A stretch of DNA of 48,526 bases, from NCBI GenBank assembly GCA_002747055.1, contig PDSQ01000035.1:1-48526 (forward strand), written 5' to 3'. The translations under genes were made by a program, and so were the position numbers. This document shows, in pieces, positions 34,406 to 44,393 of the stretch. The DNA is from Gammaproteobacteria bacterium (lineage in GTDB: Bacteria > Pseudomonadota > Gammaproteobacteria > Pseudomonadales > Oleiphilaceae). The notes under the pieces were generated by a model. The model saw nothing but the letters and a program-made list of their open reading frames with translations. It did not search any database and was not told the DNA's origin. Each line of letters starts with the position of its first letter. Positions within the stretch are counted from its first letter, which is position 1.

Positions 34406-36103
34406 TCAATTATTGTTAACAAAGAGCGCTATCAGTTTATTGGCGCCTTCAACACAAGCATCACGCATATCGTCAAGATAGGGTTGGCTTTGTCGATCGC
34501 CAATAAATACGAATTCATAGCCAGTATCGTCATTGCTGTAATACACGCCAAATCCGCCTGCCAATGTGGGAACAAAAATAACTCTTATGATGGGGGATCG
34601 ATTACCTAACGAAGAGGTGGACACAAAATCACCACCTGTCAGTGCCTTATATCCAGGGCTGGTAAAAAAGGCGTCAATACAGTCTTTGTCGTCATCTGGC
34701 TGAATCATCGCTTGCAGCCCGGACAGGTGACGATCATAGGCTTGCCCGGATTTACAGGCGATGACGCGAACTCTATGTTCGGCGAATGCGGCATCTAATA
34801 GTTCTTTGTTGGCTTCGTCTTTTAACAGTGCCCGACAAAGTGCAATGGCCTGACTGCTATTTGGCCTCATCGCTTCTGTGCGGCCTGCCTTGAAGTGACT
34901 GGTATCGACAGCCTCGTAGGTCATACGAACCTGATCGAACACTTTGAGTTGGGCGTACATGAGAGAAAACTGGATGATGGCATCATGACTGACTTTGCCA
35001 GTAATGGCACTATTATCGACAAGGCATTGAACCAACTGGAATTGACTGGCCTGGTCGGTAACGGCTTCGATATCTCGTTGAATGCGGGTCGAAGTGGTTT
35101 GGTCGCATTGCCAGTCCAATGGTGTAATGGTGGGTTGTCCTGTGGCTTGATCATTTGGTTCAAGCTGGAATGCCCGGGTGAACATAATACTCAACGCTCC
35201 GCCGTCGATTTCAGTGTGTTCGAAATGTAGGCAGGTAAAGTTGGAATCCAGATCTACCTGGTAGGTAAAGGGTTTATATTGCCAGGCAAAGCCGGGCATA
35301 AAGCTTTGTTCGCGCACTTGGTCGAATTCTTCTTTATTGGAATGGTAGAGCGAAAAACAAAACAGACTGTCGCGCAATGCCTCGTAAATACGCTGGTTAT
35401 GGGGAATGTTACATAGCGTTCTGAGATAGGCTCCGGTTTTTTCGCTGCCCAGTGCGCTAAGCGCCATAAAATTGAAAGCTGGCTGTTCATATTGACCGTC
35501 GACAATGCTTTGTAGCGCATCTGTCAGGGTTTTGACCGAAAAGACGTTGCCGTTATCATCAGTTACCTGCAATGTAAAATGGTGCTCCTGCCAGATAACA
35601 TTGATAATACGGTTGGCGGTTTGCGGTGCTGCAAAATGGTAGCGATCGCCATCTGCCAGTGGTTCCCGCATCGCACCGGAGAATACGCGCCAGCTATGCA
35701 TGGAGATGGGCTGACCCCTTGCATCAACGGGCTGTTCAATATCGCCATTCAGGTAATCGATATGAACGCGTGCAATACGATGAATTAATGATGCTGCGCG
35801 CTGTATGCCCTGGTCATTTGACCGGTAGTCGAATTGCATACCGGGGTTACTGCATAGTGCCAATGGCCGGATATCCTGTAAATAAGCGGCTAATTTAATA
35901 TCCGTCATCCAGCTTAGGTCTTTTTTATCCTGCTGTTGCGCATAGCTGAGTAAACGCTGTTGCAGTACCTCGCCACAATGGCTTTCAAATTGGGCGGCGG
36001 CGGCTTTGGTCTGGTCGATCTCATCTTCTGTAAGAAAGGGCAATACACTGGTGATAAAGCGTTCCAATGTTTGGCCAAGTGGTGGAATGGGAAGCAGCTC
36101 CAT
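34406..36103 (-). CDS. choline/carnitine acyltransferase family protein (stand-alone)
   Basis: 565 residues, typical length for PF00755. It opens with LPIPPLGQTLERFITSVLPF, the usual family start. The catalytic His lies in LHFEHTEIDGGALS (the family EH-x3-DG motif). YEAVDTSHFKAGRTEAMRP matches the Y-E-x4-x-F-x2-GRTE-x2-R signature, and YDRHLSGL and FVSTSSLG match the later CoA and carnitine-site motifs. The enzyme should move acyl groups between a thioester (CoA or ACP) and a hydroxyl on choline, carnitine or a related alcohol. No membrane segment or signal peptide was seen. ATG 36103 has GAGG at about 8 bases. It follows the NRPS-PKS gene by 122 bp on the same strand. In fungi, cAT domains can offload polyketides, so an ACP-linked product is also a possible substrate. 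Confidence 0.88.
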   Translation of the reverse strand: MELLPIPPLGQTLERFITSVLPFLTEDEIDQTKAAAAQFESHCGEVLQQRLLSYAQQQDKKDLSWMTDIKLAAYLQDIRPLALCSNPGMQFDYRSNDQGIQRAASLIHRIARVHIDYLNGDIEQPVDARGQPISMHSWRVFSGAMREPLADGDRYHFAAPQTANRIINVIWQEHHFTLQVTDDNGNVFSVKTLTDALQSIVDGQYEQPAFNFMALSALGSEKTGAYLRTLCNIPHNQRIYEALRDSLFCFSLYHSNKEEFDQVREQSFMPGFAWQYKPFTYQVDLDSNFTCLHFEHTEIDGGALSIMFTRAFQLEPNDQATGQPTITPLDWQCDQTTSTRIQRDIEAVTDQASQFQLVQCLVDNSAITGKVSHDAIIQFSLMYAQLKVFDQVRMTYEAVDTSHFKAGRTEAMRPNSSQAIALCRALLKDEANKELLDAAFAEHRVRVIACKSGQAYDRHLSGLQAMIQPDDDKDCIDAFFTSPGYKALTGGDFVSTSSLGNRSPIIRVIFVPTLAGGFGVYYSNDDTGYEFVFIGDRQSQPYLDDMRDACVEGANKLIALFVNNN

Positions 36104-36225
36104 AGTATATCCTCATTTTTTATTGGGCGAGTGTATCAGACGACGTCGCTGGTTTGCTAAAACGGCACACAGTTATGGCAAGGGTGCTGTTGTGGCGACG
36201 CCGTGAATAGCTTGTTATTGTGCTA

Positions 36226-39200
36226 TCAGTCATTTTGATTTTCCAGCCAGTCGGCAAGTTCTTGTGCAGACGGATACGAGAAAATGCAGGCCAACGTCAG
36301 TTGTGCGCTGTATGCTTTGATGGCTCGGCGGAGTTTGAGCAGGATTTGGCTCGCCAGCAAGCTATCGCCACCGGCGGCGAAGAAATTATCATCGGGCGAT
36401 AAATCCGGCACACCCAGTACCTCGCGGTAAATATCGCTAATGCGCGATAGTAGAGACGGGCTGTTCGCTGTGTTGGCCGATGTTTCTCCTTTGTTGTCTG
36501 CGTTATCGGTTGCGTCGTTTTCTGTGTTCTCTGTACCCTGGTGCAGCCATTGCTCGACTCTGGGCTGGAGCATGCGCGTTGAGACCAGTATTTGCTGTGG
36601 TTCCGGTAAAGACACAATCCGTTCGATGGTTTCTATGCCGTCAGAGGCAGACATCGCAAAGCGGGCAACGGTTTGTTCGTAAGCGCCGACTTGTTCTTTA
36701 TCGTAGTCGAAATCCCAATCATCCCAATTGACACCGTACCAGCGGATACCGTGTCGCCACGGATTGACCTGGACAAAGGTGTCCATAAAGCGGTTGGCGG
36801 CGGTATAGGCTGTCATACCGTAGCCACCGAGAATCGCGGCCAGTGATGAAAACAACATGACAAAATCAGGTTTTATTTCATGTGATTTGACGTATTCACC
36901 CAATACTTGCTCCAGATGGAGCAAGGCATCGATTTTTGGCTGAAATTCCTGTTTGGAAATTGCCTCCGTCATCTCAGGCAAGTAGCGAAGATCGGCCAGA
37001 CCAGCCAGATGGAAAACTCCATGCAGCGCGCCAAATCGGGATACAGCGGTATCGACCAGGGTTCGTACCGCATCTGCATTATCCAGTTGGCTTGTCACGA
37101 CCGTGACTTGGGCGCCGGCGCGTTCGATTTCGCGCAATCGTTCGATTGCCGCAACCACACGCGGATTGGCCGTCGGCTGATCGGGATAATCCAGCCATTG
37201 CTCTTGATCGGGAAAATCCATGGTTGTCGACACGACCAGGCGGGCTTGGATGCTGGCCAGTTTTTGGCACAGCTTACCGCCTATTCGACCCAGGCCGCCG
37301 GTAATCAGGTAGCTGCCGCCTTCGCGTAGACCACTGGCAGAGGCTGAAACCGGCACAATCGGGAAGGGTTCATGACGTTCTATCCAGCGTCGGTTGCCTC
37401 GCAACGCGACAAATGGTTCCACATCCGGCACCGCAACGGTGATTTCATTGAGCAAGCGTCGTCGGGTTGCCTGGTCTTCCAGGTCTTCTGGCTGGATATC
37501 GATGATACGGCAGGCAATTTGTGGGCATTCCTGGGGCAAGACAATCGCCGATCCCAACAGGGTTGATTTTATTGGTGCGACTGGCTCTGCCTCTATCTGA
37601 AAAGTTTGGTCAGTCACCAGCCAAAGCTGTAAAGGATCGAGACAGCCTTGGGTTGCAAGACCTTTCGCCAAAGCCAGTGCCGGATAATATGTGTTGGCCA
37701 GTGTTGGTGTGTCGCTCATTGGTTCATCGGTCAAACTGCACAGATAAAGGACACGGTTGGGGTAGTTGCCGGTTTCTGCGAGGGCATTGAACAAATCGGT
37801 GTAGGCTTGTGCGTCATCGATCTTGAATTCAGCCGCGTTAACAGCCGTCACCTTGGCCCCTGTCCGTTGCAGAGACTGGATAACAACCTGGCCGAATTGT
37901 GCGACCCGTGCAGAAACGTCGCTGGCAAAAACCAGCCAGCGTTGTGCGCTTGGATCGGGGTTGACGGCCGGGAAGGCGGTACGTGACCACGACGGAATAA
38001 AGCCGCGCTCGGTCAGGTCGGCAATGATGGCATGGTCAGCCGTTTGTGCCTTGGCTGTGTTACCTTCGGCCGCCGCCAGCGCACCTTGATCCAGCCAACA
38101 GCGCTGGGGTTCAAAGGCATAGCCCGGCAGCCCGATCCGGCGACCGGATGGATTGCCGCGATAAGCCGCCCAGTCAAGGGCCTGACCGGCCGCCCATAGT
38201 TGTCCGATCGCCCTGTCCAAAGCTATGCTATCGGTAATGTTGGTGTCTTTCGGGTGACGCGAGCAGGCAACGACCAGAGGTCTTTCTTGTGCCTCTATCT
38301 GGGTGGTAAAGGTGCGTAGCAACTGGCTCAATATGGTATGCGCTCCGACTTCCAGGATGACACTGGGATACCCTTGTAACACTGTGGCCAGGTTGTCGGC
38401 AAAGCGTACCGTGGCACACATATGTCGCGCCCAGTAGTGATCATCGAATACCTGCTGCTGAGTTAACCAGGTTCCGGTGACATTGGACATCACAGCCATT
38501 GCGGGCGCATGTCGTTTGAGCGGCTTGACGGCATCGACCAGTGCCTGCGAGGCTTCCTGCATCATGGCCGAATGAAATGCCTGACGCACATTGACTGGTT
38601 GAGCCGCAATGCCATCCGCCTTTAACGCGCGGCTGAGTGCGTCTATCGCATCGACCGGCCCGGAAAACACCATACGCTTGGGCGCATTGATCACGCCAAG
38701 CGAAACCGTCGGGTAGTCTTGTAACCAGGCTCGAGCTTCGTTTTCAGTTAGTGTTGCCGATAACATGCGGCCTTGCCCGGCTTTTTCCATCGCCCGTCCC
38801 CGGGCGACAATCAGCTTTAACGTATCCGGCAAACTGAAAATACCGGCGATGTAGGCTGCCGTATATTCGCCGATACTGTGCCCGACCAGCGCATCGGGTT
38901 GAATGCCCCAGTCGATTAGCGTTCGGGCCATTGCAATTTGGTGACTGACGATGGCAGGCTGTGTGTAATAGGCGTAGGCAAAGGCTTGATCGGCCTCCTG
39001 ACTGTCAGTCGGGGCGAATAGCAAATGACGTAAATCGACACCCAGTTCGGGCAGCAGCCAATCGCAGCATTCATCAAAATAGTGTTTGAATACCGGCTCG
39101 GTTTGATAGAGGTCGAAGCCCATTCGATGGTATTGGGAACCCTGCCCTGGGAATAAAAAGACTGTTTTATTGGCGGAGGCCGCTTGTTTTGCCGTCACTA

Positions 39201-42200
39201 TATGAACCGGCTCTGGCTTGGCGGGCGCCTGTAAACTGGCAACTGCTGATTCCAGGTCGCTACAAGCCACCGCCGAGCGATAATCGAACTGACAACGCCC
39301 TGTCTGCAGGGTAAATTCGACATCGCGCAAATCCAGCTCGGGGTGTTTTTCCAGATAATTTGCCAAGGCTGTGCGGTTGCGCTGCACGGCCTCGGGTGTC
39401 TTGCCGCTGAGCAGTAGTAAGTGATGGCCTCGGTCAGCCGATTTGTTTGCCTGTGCAGGCTCGGTTGTCGGCGCCTGTTGTAAAACAAAATGATTGTTGG
39501 TGCCGCCGATACCCAGGCAGGATACGCCCGCGCATCTTGGCGTATCTGCCGGTGTCTGCCAGGGAATCGTCTTGGTGTTGATATAGAATGGGCTGGATTC
39601 AATGGCCATCACCGGATTCGGAGTATCATAGTGAATGGTTGCCGGAATTTCGCGGTGGTGCAAGCTCAGCGCGACTTTGATCAAGCTCGCCATACCGGCA
39701 GCGATATTGCTATGACCGATATTGGGTTTGACCGACCCGAGAGCACAGTAATTGGTGCGTTGTGAATATTGTCGAAAGACCTCGGTCAATGCGGTGGTCT
39801 CGATCGGATCACCGACCAGAGTTCCGGTACCGTGGGCTTCGACAAAGGAAATGTCGTCAGCCGAGACCGCAGCGGCTTGCAATGCCTGATTGACGACTGT
39901 TTTTTGACCATTGACACTAGGCGCGGAGTAACCGGCTTTTTCGTTGCCATCGTTATTGGTGGCATACCCTTTGATAACGGCATAGATGGTGTCCTTCGCC
40001 GCGATCGCATCACGCAATCGTTTCAATACCACAACGCCGACACCGTCGCCAAGAATCGTGCCGCTGGCTTTGGCATCAAAAGTACGCACCTTGCCGTCTT
40101 TGGAGTTGATATGCCCTTCAACATATTGATAGCCCGCCTGCGGGAAGGTAATACTGGCTGCGCCCGCCAGGGCAAGATCACAATGATGGCCCTGCAACGA
40201 CTGGCAGGCACTGGCTACCACCGACAATGCGGTCGAGCACGAGCTTTGCACGGCAATACTCGGGCCTTGCAGATTCAGCAAATAAGAGACTCGGGTAGTG
40301 ATGTAGTCTTTGTCGTTGCCCGTTTCAGTTAGGTGATAGTCCATCGGATCGGTAGCATCCATAAAGCCGCCGCCGGCTAAATGATGTAATAGATAAAGCG
40401 GTGAATAACAGCCGCCAAAGACCCCGGTGCGCGTTCCTTGTTGATCGGGCACATAACCGGCGTGCTCCAGTGCGTGCCAACAGGTTTCCAGGAACAGTCG
40501 TTGCTGGGGGTCCATCAAGCTGGCTTCCTTTTGGCTGAGCTGCCAGAACTGCGGATCGAATAAATCGACATTATCCAGAAGCGCTCCGACTCGACGATAG
40601 TTTTCGTCGCTGTAAACTGATTTCGGCACACCGTTTTTATCCAGCTCTTGAGTGCTTATTTCTCTGATTGAACAGATACCCGAGCGAATATTGAACCAAA
40701 AATCATCGACGTTATCTGCGCCGGGGAAGCGACCGGCCAGGCCGATAATGGCGATCTCGTCAAAACCGTCCCGGTTATCTGTCTGATAGGTTCCTGGTGT
40801 CGGTATCTGCCTGTCAGTTTTTTCGTTATCGTTACGGGCATCGATTCGCGCTGCCAGTGTTTCTATGGTTGGATTGTCAAAAATATCGACAACAGATACT
40901 TCTTTACCCAGTTGCTCCGACAACGCACGACAAACCTGTATCGCCAATAGTGAATGGCCACCCAGATCAAAGAAGTTGTCCGTACTTGCAGCGGGGCGAA
41001 TACCCAGGGCCGTTTCCCAGGCAGCGAAGATAATTTGTTCGGTTTCGCTGATTGCGCTGACTGGTGTGTCATCTATCGGTTGAATTCTTGTCTCCGGTTT
41101 CGGCAGTTGTTTACGGTTCAGCTTGCCTGTCCCCGGATTCAGCGGCAGCTCGTCGAGGATTGTCAGGTAAGCGGGTACTGCGTAATGCGGCAGATTGTCT
41201 TTCAGGTGTTGCCGCAGTGAACGCTGCAGTTCGTCGTCTGGCAACAGGCCATTGCCAACAATGTAGGCCACCAGCGCTTCGGGTTGCCCCGTTTCTTCGT
41301 CATCTTTACTGACAACGACCGAGGAATCGACTGCCTGATGCGCGTTGATTGTCGCTTCAATCGCACCGGGCACAACACTGTAACCGCGCAGTTTAATCAT
41401 AAACTCGATGCGACCGGTTACTTCCAACTCACCGTTGGGTAAAACACGCCCTAAATCACCTGTCCGGAAAATCAGCGATCCATCGTTACGCAGCGGGTCG
41501 GCAATAAAACGTTCCGCAGTTTTTTCAGGCGCCTGCCAATAGCCGTGCGCGAGTGAATCACCGCCAACATATATTTCAGCGACAACTCCCTGAGGCGCCG
41601 GAGTCAGTCGTTCATCCAGCAAATAAATTCGCACATTCGACATGGGCAGCCCCAACGGGGCAAATCGCGGTGAATAATCGGTATTTAAGCGGGTCAGATC
41701 GTGGGTACAGACATCGTGAGTTTCAGAAATGCTGTAGTCATTTAGCAGTTTGGTATTGGGCAGGCGAGCAAAGAAGCGTTGGCACAGTGCCGTTGGCACC
41801 ACTTCCCCATTGAGCCAGACAATGGCGAGTTTAGCTAGGCGTCGGTGCAACGACATATCGGTAGTATTGAGAATCTGCTCCAATAACGATGGGGTAAACA
41901 GGACGCGGGTAATTGCGTTGGTTTCGAGAAAATCCACCAGTTTCCACGGATCGTAAATGACATCATCGGGAATGACATAAGCGGGTACGCCTTGCAATAA
42001 TGGCCGAATCACTTCCCAGACAAAAAACACGTTAGCCGCTTCTCTGTCGCCTGGCCGATAGGGGTAGTGCAGATAGCGCCAGTAGTAGGAATTTACGGCA
42101 CCACGATGTGGACAGACAATGCCTTTGGGTTCGCCTGTGGTACCGGATGTCATAACGCAATAAGCCAGATTGTCGGGCTCAGGCAGTGTTTTGCCGGCAT

Positions 42201-43431
42201 TCAGTGCCGGTAAGTCTTGCGCCAGTAAAGACGCAAGCCAGCCATCATCCAGCGACAGCGTGCGGGTCTCGGATTGCCAGTCGTCGGGTAATAAATCCCG
42301 ATAGGCTTGGGTGGTCAGGACGCTGACGGGGGCGGTTTTGTCCAGTACTTTTTGCAGCATCGCCCTGGGATAGGCCACCTCCAGTGGCATATAGGCACCC
42401 CCAGCCTTTAGTATCGCCAAATAAGCGATAACATACTCAACCGAACTTGCCATAAAAATACTGACGATACTATCGACAACCACGCCTCGGCGTTGCAGTT
42501 CACGCGCCAGCACATCGGTTTGCTCATCGAGTTCGGCAAAGGTCAGCGATTGCTGAATATCGACGATCGCGATGCGTTGCGGGTATTGCTCGGCTTGCTC
42601 GTGAAACAATTCGTGTAGACATTTTTCTGGATAAGCATGCGTTTCACCTTCCAGGATCGAAGGGGGCAGGTTGTGTAAATCCTCTGCCAGTTCAGTGACG
42701 ATATCGCTCAGTACCTGCTGCTGTGCCGATAGGGTATAGAAATGATCACCATCGTAGCCGCGCAGGGTAAAGTTTGCGTTGGTGTATTTTGCCCATTGCC
42801 GCATAGCGTTTTGATCGACCAGGGTATCTGCGGTGCCGAGCAGTGCCGTCAAAGGCATTGTCAAGGTTGCGCCGGGCTGGTAAACATAGGTTTCTGAAAG
42901 CTCAAAGTCCGCTCTCAGTGCCGGTAAAATAAACTGCACCAGCTCGGTGTTTTGCAACGCGTCGTCAGGCACCAGCCCCAGCTCACCGATTTTGCCGAGT
43001 AATGCCTGATCGGGTAATCGATACATGGGTTGGTCGGTATGGGAGTTTTCCGGTGTTTCGTGGGCCGATACCATTACCCGCATCGGCGGCATCAGCCCTG
43101 CCGCCTGGATACGACAAGCTATTTCATAAGCGATCAACGCACCAACGCTGTGACCAAATAGCGCGTAGGGCTTGTTGAGGTAGGGCTTGAGGGCTTCGGT
43201 GATCGCATCGGCCAGCTGGGTCATCGAACGAATGGCCGGTTCGGCATGACGACTGCCGCGCCCCGGAAAATTCAATGCCAAAACTTCGATATGTTTCGGC
43301 AATTGCTCCGCCCATACCTTGTAACTCTGTGGCCCGCCGCCGCCGTGAGGGATGCAAATCAAGCGTACAACAGCATTGGGACGTGGGGCGTAACAAGTTA
43401 CCCAAGGTGATACGGTATAGTTTATCGACAC
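36226..43431 (-). CDS. single-module hybrid NRPS-PKS, TE-A-T-KS-AT-KR-ACP
   Basis: 2401 residues in one frame. TE ~15-250: GHSVGAL (Ser ~95), later Asp in GTADTLVD and His in DGDHFY. A domain ~265-770: MTSGTTGEPKG (~430), FRTGDLGR, GKLNRKQLP. T: GGHSLL (~823). KS ~890-1310: SSCSTAL (~1063), EAHGTGT, NIGHSN. AT ~1430-1730: GHSIGEY (~1517) and QAFHS, both pointing to malonyl. A pseudo-KR half, then KR ~2040-2250 (TGGLGRIGG; SSLAA and Tyr in TAYTAAN). ACP: GGDSLL (~2355). No DH, ER, condensation or C-terminal release domain. Aligned by hand to GrsA, the A-domain specificity code is about VFWSWNDDVK, with the usual Asp235 replaced. This suggests a carboxylic acid without a free alpha-amino group. 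One KS round with KR gives a beta-hydroxy acid. GTG start; AAGGAG lies about 12 bases upstream. Confidence 0.92.
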   Translation of the reverse strand: MSINYTVSPWVTCYAPRPNAVVRLICIPHGGGGPQSYKVWAEQLPKHIEVLALNFPGRGSRHAEPAIRSMTQLADAITEALKPYLNKPYALFGHSVGALIAYEIACRIQAAGLMPPMRVMVSAHETPENSHTDQPMYRLPDQALLGKIGELGLVPDDALQNTELVQFILPALRADFELSETYVYQPGATLTMPLTALLGTADTLVDQNAMRQWAKYTNANFTLRGYDGDHFYTLSAQQQVLSDIVTELAEDLHNLPPSILEGETHAYPEKCLHELFHEQAEQYPQRIAIVDIQQSLTFAELDEQTDVLARELQRRGVVVDSIVSIFMASSVEYVIAYLAILKAGGAYMPLEVAYPRAMLQKVLDKTAPVSVLTTQAYRDLLPDDWQSETRTLSLDDGWLASLLAQDLPALNAGKTLPEPDNLAYCVMTSGTTGEPKGIVCPHRGAVNSYYWRYLHYPYRPGDREAANVFFVWEVIRPLLQGVPAYVIPDDVIYDPWKLVDFLETNAITRVLFTPSLLEQILNTTDMSLHRRLAKLAIVWLNGEVVPTALCQRFFARLPNTKLLNDYSISETHDVCTHDLTRLNTDYSPRFAPLGLPMSNVRIYLLDERLTPAPQGVVAEIYVGGDSLAHGYWQAPEKTAERFIADPLRNDGSLIFRTGDLGRVLPNGELEVTGRIEFMIKLRGYSVVPGAIEATINAHQAVDSSVVVSKDDEETGQPEALVAYIVGNGLLPDDELQRSLRQHLKDNLPHYAVPAYLTILDELPLNPGTGKLNRKQLPKPETRIQPIDDTPVSAISETEQIIFAAWETALGIRPAASTDNFFDLGGHSLLAIQVCRALSEQLGKEVSVVDIFDNPTIETLAARIDARNDNEKTDRQIPTPGTYQTDNRDGFDEIAIIGLAGRFPGADNVDDFWFNIRSGICSIREISTQELDKNGVPKSVYSDENYRRVGALLDNVDLFDPQFWQLSQKEASLMDPQQRLFLETCWHALEHAGYVPDQQGTRTGVFGGCYSPLYLLHHLAGGGFMDATDPMDYHLTETGNDKDYITTRVSYLLNLQGPSIAVQSSCSTALSVVASACQSLQGHHCDLALAGAASITFPQAGYQYVEGHINSKDGKVRTFDAKASGTILGDGVGVVVLKRLRDAIAAKDTIYAVIKGYATNNDGNEKAGYSAPSVNGQKTVVNQALQAAAVSADDISFVEAHGTGTLVGDPIETTALTEVFRQYSQRTNYCALGSVKPNIGHSNIAAGMASLIKVALSLHHREIPATIHYDTPNPVMAIESSPFYINTKTIPWQTPADTPRCAGVSCLGIGGTNNHFVLQQAPTTEPAQANKSADRGHHLLLLSGKTPEAVQRNRTALANYLEKHPELDLRDVEFTLQTGRCQFDYRSAVACSDLESAVASLQAPAKPEPVHIVTAKQAASANKTVFLFPGQGSQYHRMGFDLYQTEPVFKHYFDECCDWLLPELGVDLRHLLFAPTDSQEADQAFAYAYYTQPAIVSHQIAMARTLIDWGIQPDALVGHSIGEYTAAYIAGIFSLPDTLKLIVARGRAMEKAGQGRMLSATLTENEARAWLQDYPTVSLGVINAPKRMVFSGPVDAIDALSRALKADGIAAQPVNVRQAFHSAMMQEASQALVDAVKPLKRHAPAMAVMSNVTGTWLTQQQVFDDHYWARHMCATVRFADNLATVLQGYPSVILEVGAHTILSQLLRTFTTQIEAQERPLVVACSRHPKDTNITDSIALDRAIGQLWAAGQALDWAAYRGNPSGRRIGLPGYAFEPQRCWLDQGALAAAEGNTAKAQTADHAIIADLTERGFIPSWSRTAFPAVNPDPSAQRWLVFASDVSARVAQFGQVVIQSLQRTGAKVTAVNAAEFKIDDAQAYTDLFNALAETGNYPNRVLYLCSLTDEPMSDTPTLANTYYPALALAKGLATQGCLDPLQLWLVTDQTFQIEAEPVAPIKSTLLGSAIVLPQECPQIACRIIDIQPEDLEDQATRRRLLNEITVAVPDVEPFVALRGNRRWIERHEPFPIVPVSASASGLREGGSYLITGGLGRIGGKLCQKLASIQARLVVSTTMDFPDQEQWLDYPDQPTANPRVVAAIERLREIERAGAQVTVVTSQLDNADAVRTLVDTAVSRFGALHGVFHLAGLADLRYLPEMTEAISKQEFQPKIDALLHLEQVLGEYVKSHEIKPDFVMLFSSLAAILGGYGMTAYTAANRFMDTFVQVNPWRHGIRWYGVNWDDWDFDYDKEQVGAYEQTVARFAMSASDGIETIERIVSLPEPQQILVSTRMLQPRVEQWLHQGTENTENDATDNADNKGETSANTANSPSLLSRISDIYREVLGVPDLSPDDNFFAAGGDSLLASQILLKLRRAIKAYSAQLTLACIFSYPSAQELADWLENQND

Positions 43432-44393
43432 GGCTTGCCTGTCTCCTTATTGCGCAAAACGGCAAAAAATAAATAGTAATTGAGTGGTATTGCGCTCTGT
43501 AATAGTTAATGACTCACACTGTTCGCCAGCCATACTGACTGTCGACGAAACAAACGATCCATTGCGCTAGATTGAAGTACGGTAGACTAAAATATAGCTC
43601 GACGTTTGTCGCCATAATTGGTTTGCCAAATCGAGTAGCTTGCATGAGTTGATCCGCTAGAGCGATGCCTGGTCACTTCAGCACCCGTTTTAACAATGAT
43701 CCGGCCAGCAAGCAACGCATTTATATCGAGAAAGTGTCCAGAATATGTCCAACTAATCCTTCTGTGACGGTTCCTGGGCTATTGGGCGGGTAAGCGTACA
43801 TCGCTTATGGTGAAAATCTGAGATGATTTAGGGAAAAACAAAATATCCTGCAAATAAAGCCGACGACATCCGGCTCGGTTCTCTGCTAAGACCGAACCTG
43901 GCCAGGCTATGAGGAAACGCTCTTGACAAAACCCGAATTGCAGCCCTTCAGACGAGCAGCTCTTCAGAAAAGAGATGGCAGTTGCCACGAGATAGTGGTC
44001 GTCTTTAAGCCTTGACTCAGCGCTGTACCGCAAATCCCACCAGTTTCCGATGCGTCAACTATCCCGGGGATTGATATCGTTAACGTTACCAACAACCTTA
44101 CCATCTTTTTTCATGTCACCCTCTCCCGCAGTTTTGGTGTTTCAAGCTTAACGCCTTAGGGGGCAGATTTCCACCATAATACTGTTTTTGTGTTCAGTGT
44201 TTTATCGTGGCTCTAAATGTGCCAATATGGCGAACGTATTTGAATTACAGAAGCCCGGTTCTTTAGCGCATGAGATGAGTGGTTGAGCAGAAGTAGCTTG
44301 ACTGCCGGGTACAAATTTTGTTGATCACTTCATTGATTTTTGATTGCTATGTCGTTTAGTTCAGTATGGTATCAATCCAGGAGGAGTTTCAAT
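43432..44393. other. long gene-poor region between divergent transcription units
   Basis: About 960 bp between the leftward NRPS-PKS and a rightward short ORF. Frames here are short, unmotifed and lack ribosome binding sites; the longest (minus strand, 43779-44033) is not convincing. The sequence may be decayed mobile DNA plus the promoters of both flanking units. No tRNA, inverted-repeat pair or clear promoter was identified by eye. Confidence 0.5.

Noticed and set aside
36226..43431. DH domain hidden between AT and KR
   Set aside because: The ~250-residue stretch after AT has no H-x3-G-x4-P motif and fits the pseudo-KR structural half instead.
43779..44033. 84-codon minus-strand frame in the gene-poor region
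   Set aside because: No motif, no ribosome binding site and no domain-like pattern; treated as chance.
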